The translations under genes and the position numbers were made by a program. Shown here one piece after another: positions 1-5,794 of a stretch of 6,704 nt of DNA. Numbering within the stretch: the first letter of the stretch is position 1; each line of letters starts with the position of its first letter. Source of the stretch: Balneolales bacterium (GTDB lineage Bacteria; Bacteroidota; Rhodothermia; Balneolales; Natronogracilivirgulaceae); assembly GCA_007116685.1 (NCBI GenBank), contig SKIC01000029.1, forward strand, positions 1 to 6,704, in the 5' to 3' direction. The notes below the pieces were generated by a model. It had not been told where the DNA came from, ran no database searches, and was given only the letters and a program-made list of their open reading frames with translations.

Positions 1-1651
1 CAATCAATAAAAAAGCCATTTCCGGAGATTGTTTTCTAAAAATTCGGGAGCTAAGCAACAATACTTCACCCGATAAGGGATGATAATTGTAATCTCTCAG
101 AAATTTGGCGGCATGATAAAGTACTAAAGGGTAATTGCCACGAGAATATTCAAATTGCATCTCAGAAAATAACTGCAACTCCTGACGTAAGGAATCGCCC
201 GGCATACTTCCTTCCTGAATCCATGCTCGCAAGCGAAGGGCGTTATTTGCCATATAAGATGAGTTTTCACGCTCAAGAGATCTCATTTGAACGCGGGCAA
301 ATTCGTATTCGCCATTATAGAAATCAGAGGTAGCCAGATAAAATCGACTTCGTTCGGCAATGCTTCCACGTCTGGCTTCACGATTAGCTCTGGTCAATTC
401 CACTCTGGAAAGTGCAAATTGCCCATCAAACAAAAGCATACGTCCACTCAAATAATGGCGTTGAGCATTCAGATTTTGTTGCCTCGATATAGGCTCGAAT
501 TTTTCGAAGTAACGCTCAGCAAGTTCAAGGTCTTTAACATAATCCAGTGCCAATTCAATCTGAAGTTGAAGCACGTCAGCCTTATTTTCATAATTCGGAT
601 ATTCCGAACTTAGTTGAGATAATTTTTCTGTAGCCCTTTTATAAAAAGTTTCAGCTTCATTATTGAAATCCAGATTGTTAGCGGTTTTAAAATGTGCCCA
701 CTCCGTATATAAAACTGCCAATTGATGCAGGGCTCTGGCTCGATTTGGGTGATTATCCGGACTCAAATAATGTTCAAATGCTTCTTTTGCAATTTCGAAT
801 TGCTGACGGGTTTGTAATCTTTCGCCCAACTCAAATAATGCAAATCGGTTTCTGGATTCCTGCTCTAAGGTACGGGCTGTAATAAATGCTCTTCTGTAAA
901 ATTGTCTTTCTAATTGTAGCCAAATCAGAAATTCTCTGTAGGTGTTTGCTAACTCAGTATTACTGCGGTTGGTAGCAATAGCATCTTCGGTTTCGATTAT
1001 TGCAGTATCGTAGAGAAAGGGTTCGTCAAAACGGGTTAATTGCCTTTGAATAGCAAATTGAAAGTTTCGATTATCCTGCATCAATCGAAGGTATTCCTGC
1101 ATTCCCAATTCATATTCTCCGGCTGAGAGATAGGTTTGAGCAGATTCTTGCCTGAATAGCTGTGGGTTTTGAAATTGTTCACGAGCACGTTGGTAAACTT
1201 CAATGGCACCCTCAAAATCTCTCCGTGTATTCATGGTTTGGGCAACTTCCCGATACACTTGCACATCCGTTCCATATTGATCCAATGTTCTTAGCCAAAC
1301 ATCCCTGGCTTTCTCAAATTGTCTGTCTATGTGATAAAGTTCGCCTAGTTTTACACTGGTGTTAAAGTCGCCATATCTGCTGTCTAACCGTTTTTTTGTT
1401 ATTTCAATAGCCTCATCTACTCGCCTTAGATTAATTAAGGCAGTCATAGCACGATCGTAAATGGCGAAATTAGAAGGATTTTGTTGCATTAACACTTCAA
1501 GAATCTCATAAGCTCTTTCAAATTCTCCCTGACGCAAAAAGGTATTTGCCAGCATATAATCATTAGAGCTTTGTGCTTTACTAGCTATTGGAATCGCCAA
1601 AAATAATTGGACGGTAAAAATCAGAATAATAAATCGGGTAATATTTTTCAT
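1..1651 (-). CDS. Exported tetratricopeptide-repeat protein (C-terminus cut off by window edge)
   Basis: Reading the minus strand from ATG at 1651-1649, the frame stays open to the left edge: 550 complete codons and no stop, so the C-terminus is missing. Residues 1-26 form a Sec signal peptide (MKN, a charged residue, hydrophobic core about 7-22, then SKA before QSS), so the mature protein is probably periplasmic or outer-membrane associated. The rest is helical repeats with TPR spacing. The clearest units are about 32-60, 65-96, 98-128, 132-162 and 166-196, with further units around 270-300, 305-350, 360-390, 395-425 and 432-465; the segment around 200-265 fits the consensus poorly. No enzymatic domain is visible. 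The start overlaps the maf stop as ATGA, and an AGGA lies 11 nt upstream of the ATG. TPR proteins of this type usually act as protein-interaction scaffolds, for example in envelope assembly or gliding/secretion machinery. The specific role here is unknown. Confidence 0.85.
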   Translation of the reverse strand, partial: MKNITRFIILIFTVQLFLAIPIASKAQSSNDYMLANTFLRQGEFERAYEILEVLMQQNPSNFAIYDRAMTALINLRRVDEAIEITKKRLDSRYGDFNTSVKLGELYHIDRQFEKARDVWLRTLDQYGTDVQVYREVAQTMNTRRDFEGAIEVYQRAREQFQNPQLFRQESAQTYLSAGEYELGMQEYLRLMQDNRNFQFAIQRQLTRFDEPFLYDTAIIETEDAIATNRSNTELANTYREFLIWLQLERQFYRRAFITARTLEQESRNRFALFELGERLQTRQQFEIAKEAFEHYLSPDNHPNRARALHQLAVLYTEWAHFKTANNLDFNNEAETFYKRATEKLSQLSSEYPNYENKADVLQLQIELALDYVKDLELAERYFEKFEPISRQQNLNAQRHYLSGRMLLFDGQFALSRVELTRANREARRGSIAERSRFYLATSDFYNGEYEFARVQMRSLERENSSYMANNALRLRAWIQEGSMPGDSLRQELQLFSEMQFEYSRGNYPLVLYHAAKFLRDYNYHPLSGEVLLLSSRIFRKQSPEMAFLLI

Positions 1652-2262
1652 TTGGTGAATAGTCCTGTGTCTTTCAATAAATCAGTGTAATGCAATTTCA
1701 AAGTTTGATAGAAGTGGAATATTGGAAACCCTACTACATTATAGTAGCAGCCCTCAATTTTGCGGACAAAAAGAGCTCCAAGATCATCCTGGATGCCATA
1801 TCCGCCGGCTTTGTCCATAGGACTACCTGTTTCAATGTAAGAGGCTATTTCCAAATCTGAAAGTTTACCGAAAGTTACTTTTGTTTCTTCAAAGAACGAG
1901 GTTTTATTAATTGTATTACCTTCTTTTTTGTGAAGGATAGTAACTCCGGTGATGACCCGATGTGTTTTATCTGAAAGTCGATTCAAAAAATCAGTTGCTT
2001 CATTTTTGTCAACAGGCTTTCCCAGTAATTGATTATCCAAAACAACAATGGTATCTGCAGAAATGATTAAGCCATCTTTGTATTTACCGGCAATGTGTTC
2101 TCCTTTCTGTTCTGCCAAAGAAGTGGCTGCGGATTCAGGGTTCATTTCCTCTGAAACGGTTTCATCAATATCTGCGGGATGAATAATAGGTTGCAGGCCA
2201 ATTTGGTTTAGTAATATTTTTCTGCGGGGACTGGCAGAAGCTAAAATGATGGGAGTTGACAC
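1648..2262 (-). CDS. maf: Maf family nucleoside triphosphate pyrophosphatase (YhdE-like, dTTP/UTP type)
   Basis: The 204-residue product is full length for the Maf/HAM1 fold. Visible motifs are LASASPRRKILL (7-18, phosphate-binding loop), SADTIV (68-73, containing the catalytic Asp70), LLGKPVD (79-85), HRVITGV (101-107), DKAGGYGIQ (150-158) and the closing GCYYNVVGFP (171-180). The ADT/GKP and DKAGxYGIQ signatures match the YhdE-type subfamily, which in characterised members hydrolyses dTTP, UTP and some modified pyrimidine nucleotides to the monophosphate plus pyrophosphate. These cytoplasmic enzymes are viewed as nucleotide-pool cleaners, and some members are linked to septation arrest. The start is GTG (2262-2260): it places the LASxSPRR motif at the usual distance from the N-terminus, and no in-frame ATG lies between it and the upstream in-frame stop. 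No good Shine-Dalgarno is seen. The stop overlaps the next gene's ATG. Confidence 0.95.
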   Translation of the reverse strand: MSTPIILASASPRRKILLNQIGLQPIIHPADIDETVSEEMNPESAATSLAEQKGEHIAGKYKDGLIISADTIVVLDNQLLGKPVDKNEATDFLNRLSDKTHRVITGVTILHKKEGNTINKTSFFEETKVTFGKLSDLEIASYIETGSPMDKAGGYGIQDDLGALFVRKIEGCYYNVVGFPIFHFYQTLKLHYTDLLKDTGLFTK

Positions 2263-2310
2263 AAATAAATTAAACTTTAAGTTTTCAGTTCTTTCTAAGA
2301 AGATATTTAA

Positions 2311-2343
2311 ACGAATGCATCAAAATAAGCATTCGTATTTTTT
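2311..2343 (+). terminator. Inverted repeat with T-run: terminator-like hairpin or operator dyad
   Basis: ACGAATGC (2311-2318) is perfectly complementary to GCATTCGT (2329-2336) across a 10-nt AT-rich loop, and six T follow at 2338-2343. This has the shape of a Rho-independent terminator on the plus strand, although the stem is only half GC. Its place is odd for a terminator because it sits between divergent genes, with no plus-strand gene upstream to terminate. It directly abuts, and its T-run coincides with, the -33 region of the promoter for the plus-strand operon. It may therefore be a regulator-binding dyad, or a block to antisense transcription. Seen: the dyad and the T-run. Inferred: any function. 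Confidence 0.5.
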
Positions 2344-2369
2344 CCTGAGGGGTAAAAATTGTACTTTTG
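2338..2369 (+). promoter_or_regulatory. Bacteroidota-type promoter of the plus-strand operon
   Basis: TACTTTTG at 2362-2369 is an exact match to the TAnnTTTG -7 consensus of the Bacteroidota primary sigma factor. A T-rich stretch (2338-2343) lies 18 nt upstream, where the TTTG-like -33 element is expected, although the G is absent. Transcription would start near 2375, about 50 nt before the ATG at 2425. This argues that the open frame continuing upstream of 2370 is not translated. Confidence 0.6.
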
Positions 2370-2393
2370 CTCACACGAATCTTCCAATAGAAT

Positions 2394-2408
2394 ACGTTGT
2401 CAAAACGT
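2394..2408 (+). repeat. Short leader dyad
   Basis: ACGTT (2394-2398) and AACGT (2404-2408) form a 5-bp inverted repeat with a 5-nt spacer, inside the predicted 5' leader and ending 16 nt before the ATG at 2425. It is short enough to be chance. If real, it could be a small leader hairpin or an operator half. Confidence 0.25.
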
Positions 2409-2424
2409 TTAAGAAATTATACTC

Positions 2425-2469
2425 ATGGCAAAAAAAACAAAGAAAATCCAGACGTTCAAAAAAAGTTGA
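2425..2469 (+). other. Out-of-frame 5' segment with two poly-A runs (frameshift candidate)
   Basis: ATG at 2425 opens a 14-codon lysine-rich reading frame that ends in tandem TGA TAA (2467-2472). The following conserved frame is offset by +1. An A8 run (2430-2437) and an A7 run (2458-2464) are both places where losing one A restores one continuous reading frame. The result would be MAKKQRKSRRSKKVDKD if the first run is shortened, or MAKKTKKIQTFKKVDKD if the second is. Both look like natural basic cytoplasmic tails. Confidence 0.55.
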
Positions 2470-2716
2470 TAAAGACATCAAACCCATGTTGTTTGACAAG
2501 ATCAATTATATCTATATGAGCGCCGGTATCGCTATGGTATTCATAGGCTTCTTTGGGATGTGGCTGGAAAGTAAAGGGGACGGCTTTTTCTCACTTTTTA
2601 TTTCGCCTTTACTCGTCATTGGTGGTTTTGTGGTTGTAGCCATTGGAGTTCTTAAATCCGATGAAAAAGTTGCAGAGGCAAATCCCAAAACAAATACCCC
2701 GCAGGAACAGTCGTGA
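2425..2716 (+). CDS. Small two-helix membrane protein, DUF3098-like, with an apparent frameshift near the 5' end
   Basis: The conserved body starts at or before ATG 2486 (MLFDKINYIYM) and ends at TGA 2714-2716. It has two membrane helices, INYIYMSAGIAMVFIGFFGM and, after a short loop, FISPLLVIGGFVVVAIGVL, then a charged C-terminal tail. This layout (F-x-K-x-NY, a glycine-rich helix, a second helix preceded by SP) resembles the Bacteroidota DUF3098 family, whose function is unknown. The best start by position is ATG 2425, about 50 nt after the promoter, giving MAKKTKKIQTFKKS. That frame, however, stops at TGA 2467-2469 followed by TAA. A +1 shift at either poly-A run (2430-2437 or 2458-2464) would join it to KKVDKDIKPMLFDK. 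As sequenced, only a 76-residue product from ATG 2486 is continuous after the promoter. The body's frame is also open upstream to about 2246, but that stretch crosses the hairpin and promoter and overlaps maf, so I discount it. The gene overlaps the DUF92 gene by GTGA. Confidence 0.65.
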
Positions 2717-3543
2717 TTGACAGATTAGTCAGTTACTCTTTTACTTTTTTATTACTCTTCTTTGCCGTTGTTCTGGCGTCGGAACAAGACCAACAACGTA
2801 TTATTATCGCACTTGGGCTCGCAATTGCTATTGTTGGATTAGCACTTTTTCTAAATTTTCTTACGGTTGATGGAGCAGGTTCAGCGATTGTAATCGGAAC
2901 GGTTTCATTTGGCTTAGGGGGGTGGATAGGCGCTTACGCTATATTGTTTTTCTTTATTGGCACGCATATCGTTACCAGAATTCTATATAGAAAAGAATCT
3001 CCCGATTTCTTAGAAAAACGATATTCAGACCGTAGAAATGGCAGTCAGGTTTGGTCCAATGGTTTTTTATTCACAGCACTTCTTTTTATCTGGTATTTCA
3101 CCAAAATGGATCTTTGGCTATTTGTAGCTATGGGAGCATTGGCAACCTCTTTAAGCGATACCTGGGCAAGTGAAGTTGGAGAAAGCCTTTCTTCCGGCAA
3201 TGCACGCATGATTACAACCTTCAAAAAAGTGCCCGCTGGTACTGATGGTGGTATAAGTTTGCAAGGTACATTATTCGGCTTTTTTGGGGCTTTTTTGTTT
3301 ACAGTTGGCTTTTTATTCCTTTACGGACAGCCATTAAATTGGACTTTACTCTTAGCAATAAGCATAGGTGGGTTTTCAGGTTGCATTGCAGATTCCTATC
3401 TTGGGGCACTTTTTCAGAATAAATGCGAAGATTCAGATTCAAGATATTCGCTATCCAACAACAACGTAAATACGATATCAACAGTTATTGGCGCGGCAGT
3501 AACCTTTGGTATTTTAATTTCTACAATTCATGGTTTGGTATAA
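2713..3543 (+). CDS. DUF92 family integral membrane protein (VTE6/TMEM19-like; possible isoprenyl-phosphate kinase)
   Basis: The 276-residue polytopic protein, with about six to seven membrane helices, has the DUF92 signatures in order: LTVDGAGSAIVIG (50-62), RNGSQVWSNG (108-117), the acidic SLSDTWASEVGE (146-157), PAGTDGGISLQGT (174-186), GGFSGCIADSYLGALFQ (219-235) and SNNNVNTIS (248-256). Established for the family: Arabidopsis VTE6, a DUF92 protein, is phytyl-phosphate kinase, making phytyl diphosphate from salvaged phytol, and cyanobacterial homologues exist. The Asp/Glu residues around 149-157 and the Asp-Ser at 227-228 are candidate metal or phosphate ligands (inference). The substrate in this organism is unknown; a polyprenyl or isoprenyl phosphate is plausible. 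The start is GTG 2713, with AGGA six nt upstream, overlapping the previous stop by four bases. The last 14 nt overlap the next gene. Confidence 0.88.
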   Translation: MIDRLVSYSFTFLLLFFAVVLASEQDQQRIIIALGLAIAIVGLALFLNFLTVDGAGSAIVIGTVSFGLGGWIGAYAILFFFIGTHIVTRILYRKESPDFLEKRYSDRRNGSQVWSNGFLFTALLFIWYFTKMDLWLFVAMGALATSLSDTWASEVGESLSSGNARMITTFKKVPAGTDGGISLQGTLFGFFGAFLFTVGFLFLYGQPLNWTLLLAISIGGFSGCIADSYLGALFQNKCEDSDSRYSLSNNNVNTISTVIGAAVTFGILISTIHGLV

Positions 3544-4831
3544 AAAATTACACTGGAAGATTATTATTGGTTTAATTCTTGGCTTGATTTGGGGGATTAT
3601 TGCTGTTCCCGCGGGTCTGGATAGTTTCACGATGAATTTCATTAAACCTTTTGGTGATATTGTCATCCGAATGCTCCAGTCGATTGCCATTCCATTAGTT
3701 TTAGCGTCGTTTATCGTTGGCATTACCGGTTTGAATAATGTGTCCAAGCTTTCCCGAATGGGAGGGAAGACCATCGCCATCTATATGGTTACCACCATGT
3801 TTGCGATTACTATTGGATTGATCGTTGTAAATATCATTGCACCCGGTAAAACGCTTTCTCCTGAAATTCAGCAAGAATTGATGGCCAGTTACCAAGATAA
3901 TATCGGCGACCGGGGTGCAGCGGCTGATGAATTTTTGGAAAGAAGTCCATTGCAGTTCCTGGTTGATATCGTGCCATCCAACTTTTTCTCTGCGGCTTCA
4001 TCCAATGCAAATATGCTTCAAGTTGTGTTTGTGGCATTGATTATTGGTATAGGATTAATTCAGATTTCATCCAAAAAAGCCAAGCCACTGATTGATTTCT
4101 TCGATTCTTTGAATGAAGTGATCATCAGAATTGTAGACCTGATAATGATTACCGCTCCCTATGCTGTTTTTGCGCTTATTGCAGCCGTGATTGTAGATTT
4201 AAGTGGGGATGATCCCAGCCGGACACTAGATTTACTTACCGCTCTTGGTTGGTACACAATTGCGGTCATCATCGGCCTTCTGTTACATGCATCCATTATC
4301 TATTTTAGTCTATTCAAATTATTCAGCAAAATGCGTTTGATAGACTTTCTGAAAGGAATTCGTCCGGCTATACTTTTAGGATTTAGTACCAGCTCCAGTG
4401 TGGCAACTCTTCCTGTTACAATGGAAAGAGTAGAAAAAAATCTGGGCGTAAAGGAAGAAGTATCAAGTTTTGTACTACCTGTTGGAGCTACCATAAACAT
4501 GGATGGTACAAGTTTGTATCAGGCCGTGGCAGCCGTATTTATTGCTCAGGCAGTTGGTATTGATCTCAGTATTGCTCAGCAATTAACTATCGTCTTGATG
4601 GCAACATTAGCATCCATTGGTGCTGCCGGAGTGCCCGGTGCAGGAATTATCATGCTGGTTATCGTGTTGCAGGCCATAAATGTACCCGTAGAAGGAATCG
4701 CACTAATACTTGGTGTTGATAGAATTCTCGATATGTGCCGAACGGCTGTAAACATAACGGGTGATGCTGCGGTATCCGTGGCAGTTGCCAGTATGGAAAA
4801 TCAGTTGGGCGAAGCACACTACGACGATTAG
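3530..4831 (+). CDS. Dicarboxylate/amino acid:cation symporter (DAACS family; probable glutamate/aspartate transporter)
   Basis: The 433-residue inner-membrane transporter is full length for the GltP/GltPh/DctA fold. Diagnostic parts are the HP1 serine-rich loop FSTSSSVATLPVT (285-297), TM7 NMDGT (323-327), the HP2 tip GVPGAG (367-372) and the TM8 binding segment DRILDMCRTAVNITGD (397-412). By alignment in the head to GltPh, Asp401, Arg404, Thr405, Asn408 and Asp412 correspond to Asp394, Arg397, Thr398, Asn401 and Asp405. Retaining the Arg predicts an acidic side-chain substrate (Asp/Glu), since neutral-amino-acid members replace it. The Asp residues of NMDGT and NITGD fit Na+ coupling, though H+ coupling cannot be excluded. 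The 105-140 stretch is the variable loop between TM3 and TM4. The start ATG lies 14 nt inside the DUF92 gene, giving MVWYKKLHWKI with a basic N-terminus right before TM1. No Shine-Dalgarno is evident, so expression probably relies on coupling. Confidence 0.95.
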   Translation: MVWYKKLHWKIIIGLILGLIWGIIAVPAGLDSFTMNFIKPFGDIVIRMLQSIAIPLVLASFIVGITGLNNVSKLSRMGGKTIAIYMVTTMFAITIGLIVVNIIAPGKTLSPEIQQELMASYQDNIGDRGAAADEFLERSPLQFLVDIVPSNFFSAASSNANMLQVVFVALIIGIGLIQISSKKAKPLIDFFDSLNEVIIRIVDLIMITAPYAVFALIAAVIVDLSGDDPSRTLDLLTALGWYTIAVIIGLLLHASIIYFSLFKLFSKMRLIDFLKGIRPAILLGFSTSSSVATLPVTMERVEKNLGVKEEVSSFVLPVGATINMDGTSLYQAVAAVFIAQAVGIDLSIAQQLTIVLMATLASIGAAGVPGAGIIMLVIVLQAINVPVEGIALILGVDRILDMCRTAVNITGDAAVSVAVASMENQLGEAHYDD

Positions 4832-4838
4832 GATTACG

Positions 4839-4850
4839 TTGCTATAGCAA
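4839..4850. repeat. 12-bp perfect palindrome between symporter and TPR genes
   Basis: TTGCTATAGCAA is self-complementary over all 12 bases. It lies 7 nt after the symporter stop, is followed by the T-rich GATTTTATTT, and ends 22 nt before the next ATG. It could be a regulator-binding site or a very weak intercistronic hairpin (4-bp stem, TATA loop). It is too weak to count as a convincing terminator. Confidence 0.35.
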
Positions 4851-4872
4851 GATTTTATTTCAAACTAACCCT

Positions 4873-5784
4873 ATGATGTACCCCCAAATAGTACAAGTTA
4901 TTCTTGTATCTCTATTCATTAACTGTGCTTTATTTATTCAAAATGGAGAAGCAAAACCAATGACGGAGCCTTACGAACAAACCTTGGAAAAGGCTCTGGA
5001 GCATTTTTATGCTGCAAATTGGGATGAGGCTAGAGTTTTATTCGCTGAGATGAAAAAGATGCATCCTGAACAACCGATGGCTTACTTTATGGAAGCCATG
5101 TTGCCATTTTGGATGTACTTTTTTGGTGGTGGGGAAAGCAGACATGACGACCAATTCCAGCAAAAATCAGCTATTGCTATTGATGTTGGAAAGCAGTTTT
5201 TGAATAAAGTCCCTGCCGATACCAACACTATCCTAATGATGAGTGGTTTATTTGGATATCGCAGTTTGGTGGCTGCAAACGAAGGACGCTATTCTCAGGC
5301 TATGAGAAGTGGAATTGACGGATATTCCTATACTCGCCAAATTATGACAATGGATACAGACAATCCCAATGCTCTGATTGGTCAGGGCGTTTTTCAATAT
5401 ATGGTGGGTTCAGTTCCGTCATCGCTGAGATGGATGGCTTCCGTAGCGGGAGTAAGCGGTAGTGTAGAAGAAGGCTTTCGACTTCTGGAACTAGCCACAG
5501 CCACTGATTCCCACGTTAGCATTGACGCGGCGATGATTTTATCCTACTTATTGATTCGGGAAAGCAGATACGAAAGAGCCGTGGAAATACTAAGCGATTT
5601 ATCAGATGAATTTCCTGATAATATGATTTTTCGTTTCCATCTTGCATTGGCATTGGATAAAAAAGGAGACGAATTAGGTGCGCTCGCTGCCTATCGTTCG
5701 GTAGTGAATCAATCCAAACAGGAATTGCCCCGCTTAATAGAGCAAAGCAAAGATCGTCTGCAAGTTTTAACTGCCGGTTTATAG
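4873..5784 (+). CDS. Exported TPR-containing protein of unknown function (possibly Iml2/DUF3808-like)
   Basis: The 303-residue protein starts at a double ATG (4873/4876; either is possible). Residues 1-27 look like a signal peptide (hydrophobic 6-22, then NGEA before KPM). Cys18 lies inside the hydrophobic core without a proper lipobox, so a lipoprotein is unlikely. TPR-like helical pairs are visible at about 35-67 (ALEHFYAANWDEARVLFAEM), 216-249 (LLIRESRYERAVEILSDL) and 250-283 (LALDKKGDELGALAAYRSV). The middle (about 75-210) is helical with FGYRSLVAANEGRYSQA, then NALIGQGVFQYMVGSVPSSL and EEGFRLLELA. The pattern of a glycine-rich 'GxGxxxY' helix, a proline turn and a later GxxLLxxA helix recalls the DUF3808/Iml2-type repeat proteins seen in some bacteria; this assignment is tentative. 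It is last in the operon, 41 nt after the symporter, and convergent with the helicase gene. Its partner is unknown. Confidence 0.82.
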   Translation: MMYPQIVQVILVSLFINCALFIQNGEAKPMTEPYEQTLEKALEHFYAANWDEARVLFAEMKKMHPEQPMAYFMEAMLPFWMYFFGGGESRHDDQFQQKSAIAIDVGKQFLNKVPADTNTILMMSGLFGYRSLVAANEGRYSQAMRSGIDGYSYTRQIMTMDTDNPNALIGQGVFQYMVGSVPSSLRWMASVAGVSGSVEEGFRLLELATATDSHVSIDAAMILSYLLIRESRYERAVEILSDLSDEFPDNMIFRFHLALALDKKGDELGALAAYRSVVNQSKQELPRLIEQSKDRLQVLTAGL

Positions 5785-5794
5785 CGTATTACTT

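Noticed and set aside
446..840. The 12-mer ACTCAAATAATG occurs three times (446-457, 761-772, 829-840)
   Set aside because: Two copies encode HYLS in the TPR frame, but the third is read in another frame (ALFEL). Spacing is irregular and there is no further flanking identity, so this is codon bias plus chance.
287..1365. Plus-strand open frames opposite the left TPR gene (about 287-613, 694-882, 1162-1365)
   Set aside because: They are short, show no recognisable domain, and lie wholly opposite a continuous minus-strand frame with a signal peptide and TPR repeats.
2246..2424. Upstream in-frame extension of the small membrane-protein gene
   Set aside because: It overlaps maf and spans the hairpin and promoter. 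The predicted residues (e.g. GKNCTFAHT) are what the promoter reads as when translated, with no conserved character.
3299..4500. Minus-strand open frames inside the DUF92 and symporter genes
   Set aside because: They are shadows of strongly conserved plus-strand membrane proteins, with no signature of their own.
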